DNA of 64,000 nt from Paenibacillus sp. FSL H8-0332 (GTDB lineage Bacteria > Bacillota > Bacilli > Paenibacillales > Paenibacillaceae): assembly GCF_037963835.1 (NCBI RefSeq), contig NZ_CP150145.1:4216001-4280000 (forward strand), in the 5' to 3' direction. Numbering within the stretch: position 1 is the first letter of the stretch; each line of letters opens with the position of its first letter. Under the pieces are notes generated by a model. It searched no databases, was not told the DNA's origin, and worked only from the letters and a program-made list of their open reading frames with translations. Positions 42,283 to 51,172 of the stretch are shown here, piece after piece. The position numbers were made by a program, and so were the translations under genes.

Positions 42283-45200
42283 CTAACTCTCCTCAACCAC
42301 CGGCCCATGCCCGGCCTCACCGTTATCCGGGAACAGCACCTCGCCTGTCTTCAGCTGAATGTCCACTATCTCCTGAAGCGTACCCGACAGCTCGCCGGGC
42401 GGATAGGGTTTGGTCAGATATTTCTGCACGTTATCCATCATGCTCTTATCGTCCTTATCCAGCGCCGAGGAGATGACAATCGGCACCTTCTCAGTCCGGG
42501 GATCGTTCTTGAGCATGCGTATCAGATCCCAGCCGTCCAGATCATCACCCAGCATCAGATCCACAACGATCGCTACGAAGGGCGTTTTGACGGCCTGGTC
42601 AAAAGCTTTTTGCGGATGGTAGTGATGGGTGACCCGGAAGCCCTTGCCCTTCAGCTCCTCCGAGAGCAGCAGCGACAGGCTGTAATCATCCTCCACAATC
42701 ATCACATCCGGCTTCTGCTCCTTGCCTGCGCTCCATCTAAGGGACGGTTCCTCCTCGGGGTGGCCGGTCTCTGCCTGCATCACCGGAAGACGGAACCACA
42801 CCGTCGAGCCTTCACCTTCAACGGATTCAATCCCGATCGTTCCCTTCTGCTTCTCAATAATCTCCTTGCAGATCGCCAGGCCGAGCCCCGTACCGCCAAT
42901 CCGCTTGGAGGCACTATTGTCCACTCTGCGGAATTTCTGGAACAGCTGCCCGATCTGATTCTTCGGAATCCCGAGTCCGTTGTCCTGAATCCGTACAGTA
43001 ATGATGCCCGGTTCGTTATGAAGCATGACCTTAATTTCACCTGCGCCCGGCGAGAACTTGATCGCATTGCTCAGCAGGTTGGTCAGCACCTGGATAATTT
43101 TATCCTTGTCTACCTCAACCTCGGGATTCAGCGCCTCATCCTCCAGCAGAATATGGTGGGTACCGCTCAGCTTATACTGATCGATGACACTGAGGACTGT
43201 CTCGCTAAGGTTGACTTTCTCCACATTGTACAGCTGTGTACCGGACTCCATCCGTTGCAGGTCCAGGAAGTCGTTGATCAGCTCCGTCAGACGCTTGGCT
43301 TCCTTATGAATGGTCTCCAGATATTTCAGCTGCTTCTCCGGCTTCATCGTTTTGGACAGCAGCAGCTCTGTGAAGCCCAGTACACTCGACAGCGGCGTCC
43401 GCAGCTCATGGCTGACGGTACTGACCAGCTCCGACTTCATCAGATCCAGCTCATACTCGCGGGTAATGTCACGGTGGACGAACAGCGTCCCCACCCGGAC
43501 CTCCCGGCGGAAGACCGGTATGGCATAGGCATCCACATGCTTCATATTTTCCTTGCCGATAGAATACTTCATCGCACTGGAGTCAACAGTATGCCCGGAC
43601 ATCGCCTTTTGGTAAAAGCGTTCCAGCTCTTCTGATTCATTCACCCGGGAGGTGAAATGCTCCATCCAGCGCTCCTGGGGAATCAGCATGCCTTCCGTCC
43701 AGTCCTCATAGCTGAACAATTGGCTCAGCGCCTTGTTAATGTGCTGAATGACGCCGTCTGTACCGACGAACTGGATGCCCTCATTGACGTTGTTCACAAT
43801 ATCCTGATTCAGCTTGCGGCCATTCTCAATCTCCTCGTACATGAACAGGCGTTCAATGGCCAGGGCGACCCGGTTCATCATCCCCTGAATTTCGCTGGTC
43901 TCTTCCTCCGTGAACGGATGCCCGATGCGCGTTCCGCAGAAGACCGCCAGAATCTCATCCTCAGCATTCACCACGGTCGTATAGTAATCGTAACAATACA
44001 CCTCATTAGCGGATATCCCCTGCTCTCTGACCGAGCCCACCCGCTTCACCATATACGACTTCTCCACGCTCAGGCGGTACAGAATCTCTTCGCTGCCCTC
44101 ACCGATGTACCGCTCCACATTCTCCGGCGGAACCCCCTTGACCACCGCAATCTTATCCTTGACCAGCAGGAAAAGACTGGAGTCAAACGAGTACAGACGG
44201 TTCATGAATGTGTTGAACTTGTCAGCGAACTCCTGCTTGTCCAGCGTATAGGTGATTTCATGATTCAGCTGATTGTTAAGCTCCAGCATCATGGACGTCT
44301 GCTCCGTGCTTGTCAGCGTCTCCGCCAGCTCCTGCTGCACATTCTTCATCGAGGTAATGTTATTGGCAATCAAAATATACTGGTAAATCTGGCCTTCATC
44401 GTTCAGATACGGCATGATTGTCAGCTGCAGCCAGAGCGGCGAACCTTCCTTGGCCCTCAGCTCCGTCTCTCCGCTCCACACTCCGCCGGTCGACAGCTTG
44501 CGGATCATCTGCTCTTCTTGTGATTCCGAAATATTATGCAGCTCAAACAGCCGGTAGGTGTACCCGATAACCTCGGAGCTCTTATACCCTGTGTAGACGC
44601 TCAGATTATCGTTCGCGTAAGTGAACACGCCTTTGTTCGAAAGAATGCCGACGGCAGAGGTCTGATTCAGCGCCTTCATCATGCTCTCGATTTCACTGAG
44701 TGACCGCTCCAGCCTGTACTGCTGATCCTGCAGCTCGTCCTGCTGGGCGTGCAGCTCTTCATTCTGCATCATCAGCTCTTCCTCTTTGTCCTGGATGCTA
44801 TGGGCCATATTCAGGAAGGCGTCATAGAGCCGCCCGATCTCATCCTGCTTATGCAGCTTACCGAGCAGAACCGCATCACCCGCCGCCAGCGAATTCGTAG
44901 CTTCCTCCAGCTTCACAATCGGATCGATGATAATTTTGAGCATCCGCCAGATCAGCAGAGTGAAGAACAGCAGCAATAATGTACTAAGCAGAAAAGCAAA
45001 CAAAGTGAACGTATCCGCCTGCCTGATCGAGCGGGAGTTCAGCTCATTCAGCAGCGCATCCGAATTGGCTTTGAATTGCTTGGTATAGTCCAGGTATTCG
45101 TTCACAGCCTTGGTGCTGCCGTTCTGCGACAAGCTCCGGATTCCCTCGTAATCATTATTTTTCACCAGACGCATCACTTCGGGCAAGGTCTGGCTTTTGT

Positions 45201-45570
45201 ACTGTTCATAGAAATCCTTAAGGTCATCTCTGTACCGGACTTCTTCAGGTGACAGCTTCAGGGAGGAATACTGATCCAGAATGCCGTCAAGCCCCTTAAG
45301 CGCAGTGTTCAGCAGCGCAAGCTCATTCTCACTCTGGGTAGCCACATAACCTCTCGCCCGGAAAAAGACCTCGCTGAGCGTCACCGCCAGCTCGTTAATC
45401 GTCGCCGTCTTATATTGCAGCACATCACGTTTCTGATCCAGCTGTTCCTGCTGGGCATTGATATAGAAGACAAGCCCGATTCCTCCGGCCATAATGGCCA
45501 CGAACAGCAGCAGAAGAATCCGGTAATATTTCGTTTTGATGCTCCGGTCTTTAAGCTTAAGGTTTCTCAC
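42283..45570 (-). CDS. Hybrid sensor histidine kinase (PAS-GAF-PAS-HK-REC)
   Basis: The 1095-residue protein starts at a GTG behind GGAGGACATTC. It has a membrane helix (about 12-34), a periplasmic-type helical sensor (CHASE3/4HB-like, about 35-185), a second helix and HAMP. PAS (about 295-410), GAF (about 440-590) and a second PAS (about 600-715) follow. HisKA has the phospho-accepting histidine in VSHELRTPLSSVLGF. The ATPase domain contains NLLSNAIKFSP and GGTGLGLAICKEI. The C-terminal receiver (about 970-1085) has its aspartate in VVDLMLGDDLDGW and ends LTKPYPPGEL. It overlaps the lone receiver gene by 14 bases and is the last gene of a three-gene signalling operon. Confidence 0.93.
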   Translation of the reverse strand: MRNLKLKDRSIKTKYYRILLLLFVAIMAGGIGLVFYINAQQEQLDQKRDVLQYKTATINELAVTLSEVFFRARGYVATQSENELALLNTALKGLDGILDQYSSLKLSPEEVRYRDDLKDFYEQYKSQTLPEVMRLVKNNDYEGIRSLSQNGSTKAVNEYLDYTKQFKANSDALLNELNSRSIRQADTFTLFAFLLSTLLLLFFTLLIWRMLKIIIDPIVKLEEATNSLAAGDAVLLGKLHKQDEIGRLYDAFLNMAHSIQDKEEELMMQNEELHAQQDELQDQQYRLERSLSEIESMMKALNQTSAVGILSNKGVFTYANDNLSVYTGYKSSEVIGYTYRLFELHNISESQEEQMIRKLSTGGVWSGETELRAKEGSPLWLQLTIMPYLNDEGQIYQYILIANNITSMKNVQQELAETLTSTEQTSMMLELNNQLNHEITYTLDKQEFADKFNTFMNRLYSFDSSLFLLVKDKIAVVKGVPPENVERYIGEGSEEILYRLSVEKSYMVKRVGSVREQGISANEVYCYDYYTTVVNAEDEILAVFCGTRIGHPFTEEETSEIQGMMNRVALAIERLFMYEEIENGRKLNQDIVNNVNEGIQFVGTDGVIQHINKALSQLFSYEDWTEGMLIPQERWMEHFTSRVNESEELERFYQKAMSGHTVDSSAMKYSIGKENMKHVDAYAIPVFRREVRVGTLFVHRDITREYELDLMKSELVSTVSHELRTPLSSVLGFTELLLSKTMKPEKQLKYLETIHKEAKRLTELINDFLDLQRMESGTQLYNVEKVNLSETVLSVIDQYKLSGTHHILLEDEALNPEVEVDKDKIIQVLTNLLSNAIKFSPGAGEIKVMLHNEPGIITVRIQDNGLGIPKNQIGQLFQKFRRVDNSASKRIGGTGLGLAICKEIIEKQKGTIGIESVEGEGSTVWFRLPVMQAETGHPEEEPSLRWSAGKEQKPDVMIVEDDYSLSLLLSEELKGKGFRVTHHYHPQKAFDQAVKTPFVAIVVDLMLGDDLDGWDLIRMLKNDPRTEKVPIVISSALDKDDKSMMDNVQKYLTKPYPPGELSGTLQEIVDIQLKTGEVLFPDNGEAGHGPVVEES

Positions 45571-45931
45571 TCAGAATGTCCTCCACGAGCTGCAGCAGCT
45601 CCATCGGGCTAAACGGCTTGGGCATGAAATAACGGGCTCCCGCCTCTCTGGCCCGGTTACGGTCCATCTCCTGTGCCTTCGCTGTCAGCATCATAATCGG
45701 CGTCCGGCTCTTCAGCTCCCCGTCCAGCTCGCTCAGCACTTCAATGCCGGTCATTACGGGCATCATGTAATCCAGAATCACCAGGTCGTAAGGGGCCTCC
45801 GCCAGCTTGGCTAGCGCCTCGCCCCCATTCTCGGCGGTATGAACCTCCACATTCTCCAAATCCTCCAGCGTATCCTCAATCAGCATGCGCAGAACCTCTT
45901 CATCATCTACAATCAGTACTTTTTGCACCAT
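45557..45931 (-). CDS. Single-domain response regulator (CheY-like)
   Basis: The 124-residue protein is a receiver domain only. Acidic pocket IVDDEEVLR, phospho-acceptor aspartate in VILDYMMPVMTG, conserved threonine in MMLTAKAQ and lysine in MPKPFSPMELL are all present. It has no output domain, so it works as a phosphate shuttle or by protein binding. It lies 46 bases after the Hpt-REC-GGDEF-REC gene and overlaps the hybrid kinase gene. Confidence 0.93.
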   Translation of the reverse strand: MVQKVLIVDDEEVLRMLIEDTLEDLENVEVHTAENGGEALAKLAEAPYDLVILDYMMPVMTGIEVLSELDGELKSRTPIMMLTAKAQEMDRNRAREAGARYFMPKPFSPMELLQLVEDILSEKP

Positions 45932-45977
45932 AGCTCACTCTCACCTTTCAGTCATCCCTGCTTGGGATGTATTGCAT

Positions 45978-47612
45978 TTAGAACAGAAACCGGTGGGCCA
46001 GACGCTCAATGCGGGTCAGCAGCTCCGGCAGATGGAACGGCTTAATGACATAATCATCCGCCCCCATCTGCAGGGCATGGATAATATCCCGCTGATTATT
46101 GCGCCCGGTCAGCATAATCACGAGAATGTTCAGCTCAGGATAGCTGCTGCGGATCTTCTCCAGCACCTCCAGCCCGTCAAGCCCCGGCATAACGCCGTCC
46201 AGCAGAATAATATATTTCTCTTCAGAAGCATACCAGTCCGATTCGAGAAAAAGCGCGCCGTCCGCATAACTGGCAACCTTCACCCTGGCGGTGGTCCCCG
46301 GCTGCCATGCAGCGAAGTGGGTCGTCACAATTCTGCGGATGAGCGGATCATCATCCACAATAATAACGTTAAGCAGCGTCTCGCGCTGGCCCAGCAGCAG
46401 CTCCTGGCTGTACAGGGTGCTCTGGTTCCGGCCGTTATGCTTGCTGGCATAGAGCGCCAGATCCGCTTCCTCTACAAGTGTATCGGCATCCGGCACCTCT
46501 TGGGTGACCTCGGTCACCCCGCAGGAGAAGGTAACATGGAAGCTCTCGCGTTTGCCCTCGAATTCCCGGGCCGCGAAGACCTCCTGAATCCGCTCCATCA
46601 CAAGCAGCGCTTGCGCCGCAGGGGTATTAGGCATGAACAAGGCAAACTCCTCACCGCCATAGCGGCAGAAGGTATCCTCCGTGCGGATGGACTGCTTCAC
46701 CAGCTCCGAGAAGCTCTGCAGCACCTCGTCCCCCATCAGATGCCCGTAAGTATCGTTAATCTGCTTGAACAGATCGAGATCCAGCAGAGCGAGGGAGAAG
46801 GTCCGGCCTGTCCGTCTGAAATCGGCGATCAGCTGCTTCATCGTCTGGTTGAAATACTTGCGGTTGAACGCCCCGGTCAGCTCATCGACAATGATCGATT
46901 TCTGCCACTCCTTTTTCAGCTCAAAGCGGTTCTTGATCAGGACCAGGAACAAATCAATGTCCACCGGCTTCTGTATATAATCCATAACACCGAGCGAATA
47001 GGCATACTTCTGAACCTCTATGGAATGCTCGCCGCTGATAATAATGATTGGAATCCGCTCTTTTTTGGCTTTGCCGATAATCTGCTTCAGCACATCAATC
47101 CCGCTGCGGTCCGGCAGCAGAATATCAAGGAGGATCAAATCCGGCTTGGTCTCATAAAAAAGCTTCAGTCCGCGTCCTGCCGACAGCGCAATGCTGACAT
47201 AATAAGACTTACGCTCCAGCGATTCCCGCAAAAAAGCAACCAGCTCCACATCATCGTCCACGATCAGAATTTCGTACTGCTGGTGGACATTGCCGTGGGA
47301 CAATGAAATCCCCGGAGTCAGAGGGGGCAGCGCACCCACAGGTTTCGGCTCCTCAAACAGCTCCAGCAGCGGATAGATATAATCGCCCCACTCTGCTTCC
47401 GTCCAGCTTCTATGATTGTCATCCGAGAAATAGAGCAGCGCATTGCCGGAGAACGCCTCTACAGCATCAAGACCCACAGTACCCGAGGTACCCTTCAAAT
47501 TATGCAGGAAACGATAAATATCCTTCTCCTCGACTACTGACTGTTCCGACCATTTCTGCAGCGTTTCTCTCGTGCGCTCTTCAACCAGCTCTTTATATTT
47601 TCTCGTTGTCAT
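45978..47612 (-). CDS. Hpt-REC-GGDEF-REC diguanylate cyclase
   Basis: The 544-residue protein has an N-terminal Hpt-like domain with phospho-histidine in RFLHNLKGTSGTVGL (about residue 38). The first receiver (about 115-235) has its aspartate in LILLDILLPDRSG. A GGDEF domain (about 245-410) carries active motif YGGEEF and an intact inhibitory site RTED nine residues before it. The second receiver (about 420-540) has its aspartate in ILLDGVMPGLDG. It should make c-di-GMP under phosphorylation control with product feedback. AAGGAGC precedes the ATG. It is the first gene of the operon with the lone receiver and hybrid kinase. Confidence 0.93.
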   Translation of the reverse strand: MTTRKYKELVEERTRETLQKWSEQSVVEEKDIYRFLHNLKGTSGTVGLDAVEAFSGNALLYFSDDNHRSWTEAEWGDYIYPLLELFEEPKPVGALPPLTPGISLSHGNVHQQYEILIVDDDVELVAFLRESLERKSYYVSIALSAGRGLKLFYETKPDLILLDILLPDRSGIDVLKQIIGKAKKERIPIIIISGEHSIEVQKYAYSLGVMDYIQKPVDIDLFLVLIKNRFELKKEWQKSIIVDELTGAFNRKYFNQTMKQLIADFRRTGRTFSLALLDLDLFKQINDTYGHLMGDEVLQSFSELVKQSIRTEDTFCRYGGEEFALFMPNTPAAQALLVMERIQEVFAAREFEGKRESFHVTFSCGVTEVTQEVPDADTLVEEADLALYASKHNGRNQSTLYSQELLLGQRETLLNVIIVDDDPLIRRIVTTHFAAWQPGTTARVKVASYADGALFLESDWYASEEKYIILLDGVMPGLDGLEVLEKIRSSYPELNILVIMLTGRNNQRDIIHALQMGADDYVIKPFHLPELLTRIERLAHRFLF

Positions 47613-47649
47613 AATAGCTCCTTATGTCCAGCTTATCATTCAAAAATCC

Positions 47650-47678
47650 AATAAATCATATTTTACATCAAGTGTCAA
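47650..47678 (-). promoter_or_regulatory. Probable promoter of the phosphorelay operon
   Basis: On the minus strand TTGACA (47678-47673), a 17-base spacer and TTTATT (47655-47650) precede the gene starting at 47612. The -35 is perfect and the -10 is weak. Confidence 0.5.
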
Positions 47679-47845
47679 CATTATTATACCCTCAGGAAAA
47701 TGCAAGCTCAAATCTCTGATCAGCCCGACACAAAAGCTTTGGTTGATAACCTAACCTTGATTTGACATAATAATTAAAATCGTTCATTCCATTAATGCGG
47801 CAATGAGCGAAGATTACAGACGATGGATAACGGGAGGCTTTTAAA

Positions 47846-48115
47846 TTGAAGGGGATTATTACGGTACTCGGGAAAGACAAGGTAGGCATTATCGCCAAAG
47901 TGTGTACATACCTCGCAGAGCACAATCTGAACATTCTGGACATCTCCCAGACGATTGTGCAGGATTATTTCAACATGATGATGATTGTGGACATCTCTGC
48001 CCCCAGCAAGTCCTTCGAGGAGATTGTGGAGGAGCTTCAGCAGGTAGGGGAAGACATCGGTGTGGAAATCAAGCTGCAGCATGAGGATATCTTCAATATT
48101 ATGCACCGGATTTAA
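47846..48115 (+). CDS. ACT domain protein (UPF0237 family)
   Basis: The 89-residue protein is a single ACT domain: MKGIITVLGKDKVGIIAKV, then LNILDISQTIVQDYFNMMMIVDI and a closing VEIKLQHEDIFNIMHRI. ACT domains bind amino acids or other small ligands. It is followed 25 bases later by the PFL-family gene, an arrangement conserved in many Firmicutes, so the two probably act together. GGGAGG precedes the start. The precise function of the pair is unknown to me. Confidence 0.92.
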   Translation: MKGIITVLGKDKVGIIAKVCTYLAEHNLNILDISQTIVQDYFNMMMIVDISAPSKSFEEIVEELQQVGEDIGVEIKLQHEDIFNIMHRI

Positions 48116-48140
48116 CCGGCGAAGAGAGGAGTGAGCGCTA

Positions 48141-49499
48141 GTGATCTCGATTGTAGAAGTTCAGGAGACGAATAAAATGATCCGGGAAATGAACCTGGAT
48201 GTCCGCACCATTACGATGGGCATCAGCCTGATGGACTGCGCCCATACCGACATGAAGGTGTTCAACCAGAAGGTGTATGACAAAATTACCCGCTCCGCCG
48301 AGAAGCTCGTGAAGACCGGTGAGGATCTGGAGCGCCAATTCGGAGTGCCGATTGTCAACAAACGGATCTCCGTAACGCCGATTTCGATTGCTGCGGGGGC
48401 TGTACATACCGATACCTACGTGCCTGTCGCCCAGATTCTGGACAAGGCGGCCAAGGAGGTAGGCGTCAACTTCATCGGCGGATATTCCGCGCTGGTGCAG
48501 AAGGGCTGTACCAAGGGCGACCGGATTCTGATTGACAGTATCCCGGAAGCGCTGGCGGTGACCGAGAGAGTCTGCTCTTCCGTTAACGTCGGCTCCTCGC
48601 GCAGCGGCATCAACATGGACGCCGTGAAGCTGATGGGCGACATCATTCTTCAGACGGCTGAGCGCACCAAAGACCGCGACTCTATCGGCTGCGCCAAGCT
48701 GGTAGTCTTCTGCAATGCGGTGGAGGATAACCCGTTCATGGCCGGTGCCTTCCATGGGGTGGGCGAGCGGGAGTGTGTGATTAACGTTGGCGTAAGCGGC
48801 CCGGGTGTGATCAAGCGGGCGCTGGAAGAGGTGAAGGGGCAGGACTTCGAGACCCTGTGCGAGACAATCAAGCGTACAGCCTTCAAGGTTACCCGTGTCG
48901 GCCAGCTGGTCGCCCAGGAAGCCTCCAAGCGCCTGGATGTGCCCTTCGGCATCATCGACCTGTCGCTGGCCCCTACGCCTGAGATCGGCGATTCCATCGC
49001 TGAGATTTTCCAGGTCATGGGCCTGGAGGAAGCCGGTGCTCCCGGGACCACAGCTGCACTGGCCATCCTTAACGACAATGTCAAAAAAGGCGGAGTCATG
49101 GCCTCCTCCTATGTCGGCGGCTTAAGCGGCGCCTTCATCCCGGTCAGTGAAGACCACGGCATGATCCAGGCTGTACAGCGCGGGGCGCTGACTCTGGAGA
49201 AGCTCGAAGCTATGACTTGTGTCTGCTCGGTAGGCCTTGACATGATTGCCATTCCCGGCAGCACCAGCAAAGAGACCCTCGCAGGCATCATTGCCGATGA
49301 AGCTGCCATCGGGATGGTCAACAACAAGACTACGGCGGTCCGCGTCATTCCGGTCATCGGCAAGGACGTCGGTGAGATGGTCGAATTCGGCGGCTTGCTC
49401 GGATACGCTCCAGTCATGGCCGTCAACCCGTTCAGTTGTGCGGGCTTCGTCAACCGCGGCGGGCGGATTCCCGCACCGATCCACAGCTTCAAGAATTAA
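48141..49499 (+). CDS. PFL family protein (UPF0210 / DUF711)
   Basis: The 452-residue protein starts at a GTG behind AGAGAGGAGTGAG. It is a conserved DUF711 protein with a glycyl-radical-enzyme-like fold. Recognisable stretches include RTITMGISLMDCAHTDM, SRSGINMDAVKLMG, NAVEDNPFMAGAFHGVGE and the C-terminal PVIGKDVGEMVEFGGLLGY. No glycyl radical motif is expected in this group. It pairs with the ACT protein gene just upstream. A strong terminator follows. Confidence 0.92.
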   Translation: MISIVEVQETNKMIREMNLDVRTITMGISLMDCAHTDMKVFNQKVYDKITRSAEKLVKTGEDLERQFGVPIVNKRISVTPISIAAGAVHTDTYVPVAQILDKAAKEVGVNFIGGYSALVQKGCTKGDRILIDSIPEALAVTERVCSSVNVGSSRSGINMDAVKLMGDIILQTAERTKDRDSIGCAKLVVFCNAVEDNPFMAGAFHGVGERECVINVGVSGPGVIKRALEEVKGQDFETLCETIKRTAFKVTRVGQLVAQEASKRLDVPFGIIDLSLAPTPEIGDSIAEIFQVMGLEEAGAPGTTAALAILNDNVKKGGVMASSYVGGLSGAFIPVSEDHGMIQAVQRGALTLEKLEAMTCVCSVGLDMIAIPGSTSKETLAGIIADEAAIGMVNNKTTAVRVIPVIGKDVGEMVEFGGLLGYAPVMAVNPFSCAGFVNRGGRIPAPIHSFKN

Positions 49500-49542
49500 G
49501 TGAGCGTGCAGGCTATCCGGCTGAATATGTTCCCACACCCCT

Positions 49543-49605
49543 AACAACCAATAAAGACACGTTGCCTTCCCGCTCAGGGAGAGTAACGTGTCTTATTGGT
49601 TGTTG
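49543..49605. terminator. Long bidirectional terminator hairpin
   Basis: ACAACCAATAA-A-GACACGTT pairs with AACGTGTCTTATTGGTTGT (one bulged A), with an inner TCCC/GGGA step. It separates the PFL gene from the convergent sigma factor gene. Confidence 0.85.
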
Positions 49606-49612
49606 CCGGACA

Positions 49613-50566
49613 TCAGCTCTGCGGCGGCTCCGGCGGTACGGTAATATGGGACAGCTTGACAGGGTCCATTAAGAGATACAGGTTCTGAATCCGTTCCCCG
49701 CTGGAATCCGTACTCAGGCAGAGCACACACTTCACGACTCCCTGATCGGTGAAGATCAGGCCCGGCTCACCGTTCAGCAGCCCGCAGGAAGGCTTCCACT
49801 CCCGCAAATAGTGCATAACCCGCTTCGAGGTCAGCAGTGCAGTAACTCCCCGGCGGCCGGTCATCGGCCGGAGAATGGTATGCACCTCGCGGCCCCCGCC
49901 GTCGGCAACCAGGACCGGATGCTCGCCCAGCAGCTCCAGCATGCCGCCCACATCATAGGAGGTGAACGCGGTAGTGAAGCGCACCAGCAGATTCTCGGTG
50001 ACTGCTCCATATCGGAGCGAGGGTAACCGGGAAGCCGGCTCTGTCTGCAGGATACGCTTGGCCCGGCTGAAGATCTGCCGGCAGTTGCTGCCCGACTTGC
50101 CTACCATTCCGGCAATGGCTTCATAGTCGTATTCGAAGGCTTCCCGCAGTATGAATACCGCACGCTCCGTGGGAGACAGACGCTCCAGCAGCACCAGAAA
50201 AGCATACGACAGATTATCCTTGCGTTCTGCCGCCGCTTCCGGCCCATCGTATCTCTCGCTTACCGGCTCAGGCAGCCACTCCCCGATATAAGTCTCTCTC
50301 CGGCTTCGTGCCGAGTTCAGCATATTGAGGCAGCGGTTGGTCATACCTTTGGCCACATAGGCTTTGATATTCTGAATGCCGCTCCGGTCCCGGTGCTGCA
50401 GCTCAGCGAACATATCCTGCACCGCATCCTCCGCATCGGCAACCACGCCAAGCATCCGGTACGCAATGGAGAAGGCATAGCTTTTATAATTCTGATACAG
50501 CTCCTCCATACCTGGATTCTCCTCCGCAGGCGTCTCGGCCTGAGCCGTTATTTTACCCCTGTCCAC
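49613..50566 (-). CDS. ECF41-group RNA polymerase sigma factor (SigJ-like)
   Basis: The 317-residue protein has sigma region 2 (YKSYAFSIAYRMLGVVADAEDAVQDMF), region 4 (LSPTERAVFILREAFEYDYEAIAGMVGKS) and a SnoaL-like C-terminal extension. The ECF41 hallmarks are visible: linker motif WLPEP (YIGEWLPEPV), ADGGGRE (the DGGG motif), and MDPVKL where NPDKL is usual. The fused C-terminus replaces a separate anti-sigma factor. Two starts are possible: GTG 50566 behind AAGGAGAG, or ATG 50509 behind GGAGGAG. The adjacent upstream gene is a carboxymuconolactone-decarboxylase-type protein, the usual ECF41 target. Confidence 0.93.
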   Translation of the reverse strand: MDRGKITAQAETPAEENPGMEELYQNYKSYAFSIAYRMLGVVADAEDAVQDMFAELQHRDRSGIQNIKAYVAKGMTNRCLNMLNSARSRRETYIGEWLPEPVSERYDGPEAAAERKDNLSYAFLVLLERLSPTERAVFILREAFEYDYEAIAGMVGKSGSNCRQIFSRAKRILQTEPASRLPSLRYGAVTENLLVRFTTAFTSYDVGGMLELLGEHPVLVADGGGREVHTILRPMTGRRGVTALLTSKRVMHYLREWKPSCGLLNGEPGLIFTDQGVVKCVLCLSTDSSGERIQNLYLLMDPVKLSHITVPPEPPQS

Positions 50567-50605
50567 TTCACGCAGCTCTCCTTCCTTACACTCCTGTCCT
50601 AATCC

Positions 50606-51052
50606 TTAGCCGAAGCAGCCCGGGAACATCCCGGTCGTAATGGCAATCCGGTTCCAGCTGTTGATCGTATTGATCGCCATAATCCAGTCTACCAGTTCCT
50701 CTTCGCTAAAGTGCGTAAGCATCTTATCGTACAGCTCCAGCGGAACTCCAGCTTCGCTGATCAGCGTGACCTGCTCGGCGAATTCCAGCAGCACACGTTC
50801 CTTCGCACTGAACAACGGCGCTTCGCGCCACACACTCAGCAGCAGAATATGATCGGCATAGTTGCCCAGCTTCATCAGATCCTTGCCATGCATATCCAGA
50901 CAGAACGCACAGCCGTTGATCTGGGAGACCCGTATTTTAACCAGTTAATACAGCACTTTATCCTTGCTGCGGCTTCCTGCATGCTGCTCCAGCGCCATCA
51001 TTGCCCGGAACGCCGGGCCGTTAACCTCACGATAATTCATTCGTAGACTCAA
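50606..51052 (-). pseudogene. Carboxymuconolactone decarboxylase (AhpD-like) gene with in-frame stop
   Basis: Reading from TTG 51052 (MSLRMNYREVNGPAFRAMM), nine bases after GGAGG, the frame meets TAA at 50947-50945 (codon 36). It then continues without frameshift as LVKIRVSQINGCAFCLDMHGKDL to the stop at 50606. The redox motif CAFCLDMH (CxxCxxxH) and the C-terminal AINTINSWNRIAI are typical of a complete family member of about 148 residues. A single base change (GAA to TAA, giving YELVKIR) would explain the stop. An ECF41-like promoter precedes it. Either a recent nonsense mutation or a sequencing error is possible. Restart at the ATG at 50893 would lose the CxxC. Confidence 0.85.
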
Positions 51053-51096
51053 ATTAGGTCGCCTCCATTATGATTGTATTGCTCTTCATAACTGTA

Positions 51097-51123
51097 GACA
51101 AGATGGGGACGGATGTTGTGACA
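51097..51123 (-). promoter_or_regulatory. ECF41-type promoter
   Basis: On the minus strand TGTCACA (51123-51117), 16 bases, then TGTC (51100-51097). This is close to the ECF41 consensus as I recall it (TGTCACA, N16, CGTC). It lies about 45 bases upstream of the TTG start of the carboxymuconolactone-decarboxylase-type gene and would drive that gene and the sigma factor gene. Confidence 0.7.
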
Positions 51124-51126
51124 AAA

Positions 51127-51160
51127 CAAAAGCAGGACAGCGAAGTTCCGCAGCCCTGCT
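51127..51160 (-). terminator. Terminator of the MFS efflux gene
   Basis: AGCAGG (51131-51136) pairs with CCTGCT (51155-51160), with an inner GCG/CGC hairpin. A minus-strand TTTTGTTTTG tail follows. The ECF41-type promoter begins four bases beyond it. Confidence 0.8.
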
Positions 51161-51172
51161 CTTTTATACACT

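Noticed and set aside
42196..43635. 479-codon open frame antisense to the hybrid kinase gene
   Set aside because: Shadow of the kinase ATPase and receiver coding sequence; no ribosome binding site or family resemblance.
45885..47306. 473-codon open frame antisense to the Hpt-REC-GGDEF-REC gene
   Set aside because: Shadow of a gene with clear domain motifs on the minus strand.
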